A DNA stretch of 23,573 bases, from positions 32,577 to 56,149 of IMG/VR virus record IMGVR_UViG_3300001450_000020. The stretch is one strand, 5' to 3'. Shown piece by piece: positions 1 through 5,440 of this stretch (positions are counted from its first letter, which is position 1; every line of letters starts with the position of its first letter). Origin of the DNA: a virus. The notes beneath the pieces were generated by a model. The model was not told where the DNA came from. It saw nothing but the letters and a program-made list of their open reading frames with translations, and ran no database searches. Both the position numbers and the translations under genes were made by a program.

Positions 1-255
1 GCAATACTCGTCCCAGCGGGACATCCATTACCGGCAGGAGATTATGTAATGATTAAACCATGGACAAGTTCTGGAAGTACAGTACTAAGCAATATTGTAT
101 GGAAAGGAGAACCTTGGGCAGATGCAACTAGCTCTTCATATTCAGGTCTAACAACTATAACTTTTGATAACCGAGTAATTATGGAATATGAAATGAATAT
201 TGAATCTTGTGATGTAACAGGATCACCTGCTCTTTTTTACAAAAGATGTAAATAA
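1..255 (+). CDS. C-terminal end of a virion protein (partial)
   Basis: The frame is open from base 1 to the TAA at 253-255, so the 5' part of the gene lies outside the window and the ATG at 49 is probably internal. The 84 visible residues start AILVPAGHPLPAGDYV and are rich in Ser, Thr, Gly and aromatic residues, with alternating hydrophobic positions typical of a beta-structured C-terminus. No catalytic motif is visible. It lies directly upstream of a run of phage structural genes, so a tail or fibre subunit is the most likely role, but that rests on position. I do not recognise a named family. Confidence 0.6.
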   Translation, partial: AILVPAGHPLPAGDYVMIKPWTSSGSTVLSNIVWKGEPWADATSSSYSGLTTITFDNRVIMEYEMNIESCDVTGSPALFYKRCK

Positions 256-258
256 AAC

Positions 259-462
259 ATGATAGACAAAGACCTAGTTAAAAAACTAATAGATAAATAT
301 GATTTACCAGACTTTGTAATAGAAAGTATAGTTAAGTCACAGTTTAAGTTTGTTCAAAATAAGATTGAAGAAGGTAAATGCGCTAAGGTAAGATTACATC
401 ACTTTGGAGTATTTAAAGTAAAACCAAAAAGATTGTATATAATAAATAAAGAAACTAGCTAA
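259..462 (+). CDS. Short HU/IHF-like DNA-binding protein
   Basis: A 67-residue protein. Two N-terminal helices (about residues 3-38, with LVKKLIDKYDLP followed by VIESIVKSQFKFV) lead into a VRLHHFGVFKVKP segment. This matches the HU/IHF core, where a helical dimerisation part is followed by a strand reading roughly V-x-L-x-x-F-G-x-F-x-V. Usual HU/IHF subunits are 90-100 residues. This one stops soon after that strand, so the long DNA-wrapping beta arm with its conserved Pro and the last helix are missing or very reduced. Similar short HU-like proteins are known in Bacteroidetes phages and in crAss-like phages near structural genes. It may bind or bend DNA during packaging or act as a virion protein. 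The stop overlaps the next start (TAATG), implying coupled translation. Confidence 0.6.
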   Translation: MIDKDLVKKLIDKYDLPDFVIESIVKSQFKFVQNKIEEGKCAKVRLHHFGVFKVKPKRLYIINKETS

Positions 463-716
463 TGCCAGTAGTACAGATAGGAGGAGACCCAGTAGAAGCA
501 CTGAGACTGTTAAAAGCTCAGAAAAGCGAATTAGAAAGTAAAAAATCAGCTTCAGATCTAATGAGAGATGAAAAAGGGATTAGAGCTTATGAGTCAGGAG
601 TAAAACAAAAAGAAAACGAAATGGATCAACTTGCATCTGGACAACCTATGCCTATAGTTCCTGGTTTTAATGCTTATATAGTAAACAACCTTGTAAAACC
701 AGTAGGATTTGTATAA
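462..716 (+). CDS. Small helical hypothetical protein
   Basis: An 84-residue protein. Residues about 10-58 are charged and helical, with heptad-like spacing (VEALRLLKAQKSELESKK and GVKQKENEMDQLA), suggesting a coiled coil. The tail from about residue 59 is Pro/Gly-rich and hydrophobic and ends in KPVGFV. Both ends overlap neighbours by one base in TAATG junctions (462 and 716), so it is probably translated in tandem with the HU-like gene before it and the structural gene after it. No known domain is recognised. A small virion assembly or chaperone role for the next protein is possible but unproven. Confidence 0.6.
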   Translation: MPVVQIGGDPVEALRLLKAQKSELESKKSASDLMRDEKGIRAYESGVKQKENEMDQLASGQPMPIVPGFNAYIVNNLVKPVGFV

Positions 717-1747
717 TGGCAGCATTAATAAACATACCAGGAGTTGGGATTATATCAATGGATACTCAAGCTGATGTAGATAATGCTAATAGTTTCTTAG
801 ATATTGTTTTATTAAGAGGTAGTATTGTGCATACTAATATGGATAGTGAGGCTGAAGGGTCTTTAATAGACCCTTTTATTAACACTGAAGACCTTTCAAT
901 AAATGGTATGGGCTATAATACAGCTAAACTAAAAGGATATACTCAAGTTGAATGGGATGCTATATTTGGAACTAATAGTACATTTAAGCCTTCACAAAAT
1001 ACAATACCTACTTCTGTAAATGCTACATCAACTATTGTAGATCAAAGTAAAGCCCAAAAAGCTAGAGCTGCTAGATTAGCACCTCCTCCGAGTTGGGTAA
1101 CATATTCCTGCCTTTCAACTGTTTTACAGTTTGTTCTTTTTGATTGTTTTAAATCAAGCGGTGCTTGTAATGGTAATAATGCAGATGGAAGTATAGTTTG
1201 GAGTATACACTGTGCCGATCCATTACCAGCCCAAACTGGACCAAATGCATATTATGAATGGTCTGTTATAGATAGCCTTGGTACTGTTGTACATGCTGGA
1301 ATATATGATGGAGGAGCAGGTACTGTTACAGAATCAGTAGGATCAGGAGTAATTACTAGTCTGCCTCCAAGTTCTTTTACTCAAAGTAATTTTCAAACTA
1401 ATGGTTTACTTCCAGGTAATTATACTTGTAGTATTTTTAACTTTACTGGAGGAGGAAATACTTATGGAACTTATAATATCTCAGGAGTAGTATTAGGAAG
1501 TACACCACTAAATTGTATACCAGGAGATCCTAATTATGATGTTAGTTGTTGCCCTCCTATTATTTATGGATGTACAGATCCAGCGGCTACTAATTATGAC
1601 CCAACTGCAACTAATGATGATGGTAGTTGTACATATCCTCCACCGCCACCACCACCGCCTGCAGGAAATCCACCTATGCAAGAAGATGGTTGTCCGTGTG
1701 AAGGGGCACAAAATTGTGAAGAATGTGGAGATAATGGAAATTATTAA
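716..1747 (+). CDS. Cysteine-rich virion surface protein with Bacteroidetes-type CTDP motif
   Basis: A 343-residue protein. Residues 1-120 are soluble and mixed. Residues about 125-280 look beta-sandwich-like, with Ser/Thr/Gly-rich alternating strands and scattered Cys. Residues 285-307 carry a motif starting GCTDPAATNYDP and ending DDGSCTY. This motif is common in secreted and surface adhesins of marine Bacteroidetes. It is followed by eight consecutive prolines (about 308-315) and a Cys/Glu-rich tail containing CPCEG and CEECG. The proline run looks like a rigid spacer that projects the last Cys-rich knob. Position among structural genes and the surface-protein motif suggest a fibre or decoration protein. 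The exact role is inferred. The start is fixed by the TAATG overlap with the upstream stop. Confidence 0.7.
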   Translation: MAALINIPGVGIISMDTQADVDNANSFLDIVLLRGSIVHTNMDSEAEGSLIDPFINTEDLSINGMGYNTAKLKGYTQVEWDAIFGTNSTFKPSQNTIPTSVNATSTIVDQSKAQKARAARLAPPPSWVTYSCLSTVLQFVLFDCFKSSGACNGNNADGSIVWSIHCADPLPAQTGPNAYYEWSVIDSLGTVVHAGIYDGGAGTVTESVGSGVITSLPPSSFTQSNFQTNGLLPGNYTCSIFNFTGGGNTYGTYNISGVVLGSTPLNCIPGDPNYDVSCCPPIIYGCTDPAATNYDPTATNDDGSCTYPPPPPPPPAGNPPMQEDGCPCEGAQNCEECGDNGNY

Positions 1748-1758
1748 AATAAAAGAAT

Positions 1759-2298
1759 ATGTCATTATTTGATTTAAAAAATGGAAATATAGTACTTAAC
1801 CCTGATTCATTAGCTTTACCATGTTTTCATAAGATATGGAAAAGGGATAAGACAAAAGAAAAAGAAAAGGCTACACAAGAAATATCATATGTATACTTTA
1901 TGTGTGATTATAACAGCCCTTATGCAGTGTATCCTGCAAATAAAAAGAGGCAAGTAGTAGTAGATGATTTTATAGGTGATAAAAAATGGAAAGAAACGCC
2001 GGAAATTTTATTAGCTATGAAAACATATAAAGAACTCCAGGAGACTCACACAATGAGACTCATGAGAGCGGCTAAAGGAGCATCAGATAAATTAGCTGGA
2101 TATTTTGAGAACATAGATTTTCTCAGAATGGATGATAATGGTAAACCTATTTATACTGCTAAAGATGTAGCATATAATTTAGAAAAAGTAGGAACCATTG
2201 TAGATAGTTTAGATAAACTAGAAACACGAATTAAAAAAGAAGTTAGAACAGATTCTCGTGTTCGTGGAGGAGGAGAAATTGGAATGTTTGAACGTTAA
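1759..2298 (+). CDS. Conserved phage protein of unknown function, helical
   Basis: A 179-residue, charged, mainly helical protein. The N-terminus (MSLFDLKNGNIVLNP) leads into an aromatic patch, ISYVYFMCDYNSPYAVYP at about residues 42-59. Long amphipathic helices follow: EILLAMKTYKELQETHTMRL, then a Lys/Glu-rich segment near 130-165. The C-terminus is basic and glycine-rich (VRGGGEIGMF). The layout resembles a conserved hypothetical protein I associate with structural regions of Bacteroidetes phages, but I cannot name a function. The ATG follows the previous stop by 11 bases with an A-rich leader. Possible roles include a neck, minor head or assembly protein. Confidence 0.65.
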   Translation: MSLFDLKNGNIVLNPDSLALPCFHKIWKRDKTKEKEKATQEISYVYFMCDYNSPYAVYPANKKRQVVVDDFIGDKKWKETPEILLAMKTYKELQETHTMRLMRAAKGASDKLAGYFENIDFLRMDDNGKPIYTAKDVAYNLEKVGTIVDSLDKLETRIKKEVRTDSRVRGGGEIGMFER

Positions 2299-2316
2299 AT
2301 AAAAAAATAAGAAATT

Positions 2317-2703
2317 ATGGGATGTGGATGTAATAAAAATAAAAAACCTGCAGCAAATCAGAGTTATTCAGCTAAAATAAATTCTAGATTAGGATTTGAT
2401 AGTGTACCTAATTCTAAAGATTTTCCTGCTACACCGATAAAGACAGAAGAGAAAGTAGAACCTAAATCTCCATCTTTATTTGCTAAAGCTTTGAATTTAG
2501 GAGAGGCTTTAGCAAACCATGTAGCAGATGGAATGAGTAAAGTCACTAAAGAACAAATGGCAGATAGATTAAGTGTATGCCAAAGGTGTCCATTTATATC
2601 AGGCGGGAATTGTACAAAATGTGGTTGTATATTATCAGTAAAAGCTGGATGGAAAACATCTGAATGCCCTGATAACAGATGGCCTATATTAATAGAAAAA
2701 TAA
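2317..2703 (+). CDS. Small zinc-ribbon-like protein
   Basis: A 128-residue protein with three parts. The N-terminus is MGCGCNKNKKP. A flexible Lys/Ser/Pro-rich linker runs to about residue 65. The C-terminal module, about residues 85-124, has Cys pairs spaced as CQRCP, then CTKCGC, then a final CP before RWP. The CxxC...CxxC arrangement is that of a small treble-clef or ribbon zinc site. Similar C-terminal modules occur in short proteins of marine tailed phages. Function is unknown. Zinc binding, and therefore nucleic-acid or protein contact, is inferred from the cysteine spacing. The N-terminal CGC pair may join the metal site. Confidence 0.6.
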   Translation: MGCGCNKNKKPAANQSYSAKINSRLGFDSVPNSKDFPATPIKTEEKVEPKSPSLFAKALNLGEALANHVADGMSKVTKEQMADRLSVCQRCPFISGGNCTKCGCILSVKAGWKTSECPDNRWPILIEK

Positions 2704-2711
2704 AAATAATA

Positions 2712-2921
2712 ATGGAAGAAATATTTCAACTTATAGAAGGTTATGGATTACCTTTAGTGTTATTGCTAGGAGCATTATACGCTTTATATAGATTCTTAGT
2801 ATTTTCGTTATATGAAGTGAAGAATCAATTTTCACGTCATCACGAAAGGGCGGCTGATAATATGACAGAACTAAAAAAGAAAATAGATATAATTTTAGAA
2901 TATATAAGAAATACAAAATGA
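2712..2921 (+). CDS. Small membrane protein, holin-like candidate
   Basis: A 69-residue protein. I place the start at ATG 2712 rather than 2679, because 2679 lies inside the upstream gene while 2712 follows its stop by 8 bases in an A-rich leader. Residues about 8-30 (YGLPLVLLLGALYALYRFLVF) form one hydrophobic membrane segment. A charged helical cytoplasmic tail with coiled-coil character (MTELKKKIDIILEYI) follows. One N-terminal membrane helix followed by a charged tail resembles BhlA/UviB-type holin-like proteins. The M15 peptidase downstream makes a lysis role plausible. It could equally be an unrelated membrane protein. Confidence 0.55.
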   Translation: MEEIFQLIEGYGLPLVLLLGALYALYRFLVFSLYEVKNQFSRHHERAADNMTELKKKIDIILEYIRNTK

Positions 2922-2922
2922 T

Positions 2923-3168
2923 ATGGCAATTACAAGGAAACAATTAGTAGAGCATTATGGGTTTAGACCTACTAAGGATAATAAAAAACTATTAACCCGA
3001 AAAGTAGGAGGAGAAGAAACAATAGATGTATATGGAAACGTATTATTTTATCATGGAAAGGCAATCTTAACATTAGAATGGATGCCATCCGAGATGTTTT
3101 CCAGATATTTAGAAAAAATGATAAGTAGTGTTAAAAAGAAAATGAAATATGCCGAGAGAGAAATATGA
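2923..3168 (+). CDS. Small hypothetical protein
   Basis: An 81-residue, strongly basic soluble protein. It begins MAITRKQLVEHYGFRPTKDNKK, has a short beta-like centre (TIDVYGNVLFYHGKAILTLEW, about residues 34-54) and ends in a basic helix (EKMISSVKKKMKYAEREI). The start lies one base after the preceding TGA, and the last 20 bases overlap the next gene. I do not recognise a family. The basic character would permit nucleic-acid binding, but no specific motif is present. Confidence 0.5.
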   Translation: MAITRKQLVEHYGFRPTKDNKKLLTRKVGGEETIDVYGNVLFYHGKAILTLEWMPSEMFSRYLEKMISSVKKKMKYAEREI

Positions 3169-3385
3169 TCAAGAAATATTAGATGAAGCTATGCGAAATG
3201 CATATGCTATTGTAACTGGAAAATTTACATTAGAAACTTTAATGGATCTGTCCGAAGAAGTAGCATTACCATTTAATATAGAAAAAGAAAAGCCCGATTA
3301 TGATGCAATGATCGAGTATTTTATAGAGACGGAAGAATATGAAAAGTGCGAACAGTTAGTAAAATTAAAAAATGAATCAGAATAA
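3149..3385 (+). CDS. Small acidic hypothetical protein
   Basis: A 78-residue acidic, helical protein starting MPREKYDQEILDEAM and ending with YFIETEEYEKCEQLVKLK. The C-terminal 'MIEYF-x4-EEYEKC-x-x-L' pattern is one I associate with short conserved proteins in Bacteroidetes phages, without known function. The gene overlaps the upstream gene by 20 bases and the next tiny membrane-protein gene by 14 bases, consistent with a compact polycistron. No enzymatic motif is visible. Confidence 0.55.
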   Translation: MPREKYDQEILDEAMRNAYAIVTGKFTLETLMDLSEEVALPFNIEKEKPDYDAMIEYFIETEEYEKCEQLVKLKNESE

Positions 3386-3470
3386 ACAACAAGAAATTAT
3401 AGGATGGAAAATAGTATTTATATACTTACTTGTAATGGTATTAGTTTATTTGGTTGGAACAATTATTTAA
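3372..3470 (+). CDS. Tiny single-pass membrane protein
   Basis: A 32-residue ORF from ATG at 3372 to TAA at 3468-3470. It starts MNQNKQQEIIGWK and continues with one uninterrupted hydrophobic stretch (about residues 14-31, IVFIYLLVMVLVYLVG) before the stop. It overlaps the upstream gene by 14 bases and ends 3 bases before the next start, filling what would otherwise be an unexplained gap. Position between two other small membrane proteins and close to the M15 peptidase suggests a lysis accessory such as an antiholin or a minimal holin. This is an inference from size and position only. Confidence 0.4.
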   Translation: MNQNKQQEIIGWKIVFIYLLVMVLVYLVGTII

Positions 3471-3473
3471 ATA

Positions 3474-3698
3474 ATGGGAGATTTTAAAAATATATTTAAA
3501 AATAGTAATGATTATAATGAGAAAACTATAATAGGTTTTATAGCGTTTGTTATTATGATCTTAATAATGTTAGCCGATCTTATTACAGGTTGGATAGGAA
3601 AAGATTTAGTAATTAATGAATTTGTATATGACTCATTCCTATTCCTAGTATTAGGATGTTTTGGGATTGCAGGCATAGAAAAATTCGCAAAAAAATAA
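3474..3698 (+). CDS. Two-helix membrane protein, holin candidate
   Basis: A 74-residue protein with two predicted membrane segments: residues about 19-41 (IIGFIAFVIMILIMLADLI) and about 54-69 (DSFLFLVLGCFGIAGI). They are separated by a short polar loop, and the protein ends with the positively charged EKFAKK. A short charged N-terminus, two helices and a basic C-terminus fit class II holins. The downstream M15 peptidase supports a role in membrane permeabilisation at lysis. No sequence signature unique to a named holin family was recognised, so the assignment rests on topology and neighbourhood. Confidence 0.55.
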   Translation: MGDFKNIFKNSNDYNEKTIIGFIAFVIMILIMLADLITGWIGKDLVINEFVYDSFLFLVLGCFGIAGIEKFAKK

Positions 3699-3702
3699 AA
3701 TT

Positions 3703-3867
3703 ATGGCAGGAGAAGCAAAAGAATTTTTACACTCTGATGAGTTAAGTGAATGGGATACAGTATTTGATCCAGGTGGTAAACAAGAATATACTGAAGAACA
3801 ATTAATACGCTTTGCAGAAATGTGGGCAGATATAAAACTAAAAAAAGATAATAATGAAAAAATGTGA
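3703..3867 (+). CDS. Tiny acidic hypothetical protein
   Basis: A 54-residue ORF from ATG at 3703 to TGA at 3865-3867, preceded by an A-rich leader 4 bases after the previous stop. It starts MAGEAKEFLHSDELSEWDT and has a helical centre (EEQLIRFAEMWADIKLKK). It is acidic, soluble and without cysteine. Its last 14 bases overlap the CDGSH-like ORF in another frame. No family is recognised. The tight packing and in-phase gap filling support a real gene. Confidence 0.45.
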   Translation: MAGEAKEFLHSDELSEWDTVFDPGGKQEYTEEQLIRFAEMWADIKLKKDNNEKM

Positions 3868-4024
3868 ATGTGGACAAACAAGTAATGTGGATGGATGGTG
3901 TGATGGCACTCATCAAAAAATTAAAAGTACTATTACAAAGGTTAAAGAAGCAGTATGTAAAGGAGTCTGTAAAATTACAGGAAACAAAATCCAACTTGGA
4001 TGGTGTGGAACTAAATGCTGTTAA
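3854..4024 (+). CDS. Mini CDGSH-like iron-sulfur protein
   Basis: A 56-residue ORF from ATG at 3854 to TAA at 4022-4024. Its N-terminus, MKKCECGQTSN, runs into WCDGTH at residues 15-20. This matches the CDGSH iron-sulfur signature C-x-C-x2-S/T-...-C-D-G-S/A/T-H, whose three Cys and one His bind a [2Fe-2S] cluster. Predicted ligands are Cys4, Cys6, Cys16 and His20. The spacing between the second and third Cys is 9 residues rather than the usual 8, and the usual Pro is replaced. A second Cys set (35, 39, 51, 55, 56) gives 8 Cys in 56 residues. The ORF fills the gap before the M15 gene, whose natural start follows one base after this stop. Zinc binding is an alternative. Confidence 0.6.
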   Translation: MKKCECGQTSNVDGWCDGTHQKIKSTITKVKEAVCKGVCKITGNKIQLGWCGTKCC

Positions 4025-4025
4025 A

Positions 4026-4544
4026 ATGACAAAAATAAGTGATCATGTAAGTTATAAAGAAGGTATTTATAGTGCTACTGCTTTACGAAAAGGAATAGAG
4101 AATACTCCTGGTCCAGATCAGTTAAAATGTATGATGGAAATTGCAGAGAATGTATTTGAACCTTTAAGAGAATGGGTAGGGGGACCTATAAAGATTAATA
4201 GTTTTTTTAGAGGTAAAAAATTAAATACTGCTATTGGGGGATCTAAAACTTCTCAACATATGAAAGGACAGGCTATGGATATAGATGATACATTTGGACA
4301 TAAAACAAATGCTGAAATGTACTACTATATAAAAGATAATTTAGTATTCGATCAAATGATCTGGGAGTTTGGAGATGATTATAACCCTAATTGGTTACAT
4401 GTTAGTTTTGTTACTCATAGAAAAAACAGAAAGAAATTAACTGTTGCATATAAAGATGAGTTTGGAAAAACTAAATACATGCATACAGAAAAACATGAGA
4501 CTAGAACCGGAGGATTATCTCCAGATTGCGGACCAAGAATATGA
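4026..4544 (+). CDS. M15-family peptidase, probable endolysin
   Basis: A 172-residue protein starting MTKISDHVSYKEG. It is a short zinc peptidase of the Peptidase M15 group (D-Ala-D-Ala carboxypeptidase/endopeptidase type) that cleaves peptidoglycan stem peptides. Visible motifs are the FEPLREW core, NSFFRGKKLNTAIGGSKTSQH, then GQAMDID, IWEFG and LHVS. The probable zinc ligands are His78, Asp85 and His125. I choose ATG 4026 because the frame open from 3864 would cover the CDGSH-like gene, while 4026 starts right after that gene's stop and matches the family's usual N-terminus. It has no signal peptide, so a holin would be needed for access. After residue 130 it has a basic tail. The stop overlaps the next gene (ATGA). 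Confidence 0.88.
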   Translation: MTKISDHVSYKEGIYSATALRKGIENTPGPDQLKCMMEIAENVFEPLREWVGGPIKINSFFRGKKLNTAIGGSKTSQHMKGQAMDIDDTFGHKTNAEMYYYIKDNLVFDQMIWEFGDDYNPNWLHVSFVTHRKNRKKLTVAYKDEFGKTKYMHTEKHETRTGGLSPDCGPRI

Positions 4545-5092
4545 AAAGAATAGGAGAATATGTATTTGAATGGGTAACTAGATTTAGGTCATATGTTTAC
4601 TTTAAAAAGATTGATGCATCTACATCTGTCAAAGTTATTGTTATAGATGAAGATGGTAAATTAGGAACTAATTATGTTGCAGGACCAAGAGGAAATCAAG
4701 GCCCTAAAGGAGACACTGGCGATAGAGGGGCACAAGGCGACCAAGGTATACAAGGAATACAAGGAATTCAGGGGATACAAGGTATCCAAGGTGATAGAGG
4801 AACTCAAGGCGCTACAGGATCTCGTGGAGCAACAGGAACAACAGGAAGTCAAGGAGCAACAGGTGCCAAGGGAGATACAGGAGACCAAGGTATTCAGGGT
4901 ATTCAGGGTGTTAGAGGAGATACCGGAGCACAAGGTACCCCAGGAGTTAATGGTGTATTAGATATAACTTCTGGCTTTGCAGCAGCGTTAGCAGTAACTG
5001 AAAGTAGAGGTATTTATACATTAACAATTAACGTTACTAATAGAAGCATTTCAGGTTTTGGTACTAAATCAGTAGCATTTACACTGAGATAA
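4541..5092 (+). CDS. Collagen-like phage fibre protein
   Basis: A 183-residue protein. I start it at ATG 4541 (ATGA overlap with the upstream stop) rather than the TTG at 4526. Residues 1-47 form a small N-terminal domain (MKRIGEYVFEWVTRF...). Residues 48-137 are 30 uninterrupted Gly-X-Y triplets, including five consecutive GIQ units and another GIQ pair. The triplets contain Asp/Gln/Arg/Lys but few prolines in the Y position. The C-terminus (about 138-183) is a beta-rich segment, probably the trimerisation foldon. Bacterial and phage collagen-like regions form triple helices without hydroxyproline, stabilised by charged and Gln side chains. The role is probably a thin head or neck fibre. Synonymous codon differences between repeats argue against very recent duplication. 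Confidence 0.85.
   Translation: MKRIGEYVFEWVTRFRSYVYFKKIDASTSVKVIVIDEDGKLGTNYVAGPRGNQGPKGDTGDRGAQGDQGIQGIQGIQGIQGIQGDRGTQGATGSRGATGTTGSQGATGAKGDTGDQGIQGIQGVRGDTGAQGTPGVNGVLDITSGFAAALAVTESRGIYTLTINVTNRSISGFGTKSVAFTLR
4682..4951 (+). repeat. Collagen GXY coding repeat, 30 nine-base units
   Basis: Thirty in-frame nine-base units, each starting with a GGN codon. The densest part, about 4745-4790, is a near-tandem array of GG-N-AT-N-CA-R units encoding Gly-Ile-Gln. A second GIQ pair lies around 4889-4906. The units differ mainly at third codon positions. Confidence 0.85.
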
Positions 5093-5106
5093 AAAATAAT
5101 ATAATA

Positions 5107-5439
5107 ATGACATATTTAGAAGCAAGAGAAAGCACAACAGTTAATAGACTATTTAATCATGATTCTGTGCCGGGTAATATAGAATTACCTTATCAGAATG
5201 ATAAAGATATTAGATTTTTAAGAATAACTAATATAACACCTTTACCTTTAATATTAGATATATATGTAGAAGGTAAGCCTCCCCAAAGTCTAAAATATTA
5301 TGTATGTAAAGATATTACTATTAACAATGGAGCAAGTTTAGAATTTAATGAAGATGATATTTTTATAGCCCCTGGATATAAATTAATGGTAAAAACACCA
5401 GTTGCTAATTCTTTTTCTGCAATATATAGATTAAAATAA
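5107..5439 (+). CDS. Small beta-rich virion protein
   Basis: A 110-residue protein with alternating hydrophobic strands (RFLRITNITPLPLILDIYVEG, KYYVCKDITI) and a C-terminal segment DIFIAPGYKLMVKTPVANSFSAIY. The fold is probably a beta-sandwich. Its place just upstream of TerL might suggest a small terminase, but it lacks the helical, basic DNA-binding N-terminus expected of one. A decoration, fibre-tip or neck protein fits the sequence better. No family is named with confidence. It starts 14 bases after the collagen-like gene and ends one base before TerL. Confidence 0.6.
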   Translation: MTYLEARESTTVNRLFNHDSVPGNIELPYQNDKDIRFLRITNITPLPLILDIYVEGKPPQSLKYYVCKDITINNGASLEFNEDDIFIAPGYKLMVKTPVANSFSAIYRLK

Positions 5440-5440
5440 T

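Noticed and set aside
1508-1772. Two ORFs, one on each strand, at the end of the cysteine-rich structural gene
   Set aside because: Both are shadows of the CTDP and poly-proline coding region, with His/Arg/Ile-rich nonsense composition.
2679-2711. Earlier ATG for the small membrane protein
   Set aside because: It lies within the zinc-ribbon gene and adds a basic leader that separates the membrane segment from the N-terminus. ATG 2712 has the A-rich leader typical of this phage.
3703-4024. Programmed frameshift joining the 54-residue ORF to the CDGSH-like ORF at an A-run
   Set aside because: The second frame lies at +1 rather than the common -1. The second ORF has its own ATG, and separate genes explain the overlap.
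3864-4025. Extended N-terminus for the M15 peptidase from the ATG at 3864
   Set aside because: It would cover the CDGSH-like ORF in another frame. The extra 54 residues do not look like the family, and ATG 4026 follows the upstream stop directly.
4526-4540. TTG start for the collagen-like gene
   Set aside because: ATG at 4541 forms a usual ATGA overlap with the preceding stop, so the rarer TTG is not needed.
4743-4906. Short tandem repeats considered as a CRISPR array
   Set aside because: Units are nine bases, in frame and without spacers. They encode collagen triplets.
4661-4933. Minus-strand ORF across the collagen repeat
   Set aside because: Its low-complexity Cys/Ser/Leu composition is the antisense of the GXY codons. 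It has no leader or neighbours on that strand.
5107-5439. Small terminase subunit upstream of TerL
   Set aside because: The protein is beta-rich and not basic or helical at its N-terminus, so position alone is not enough.
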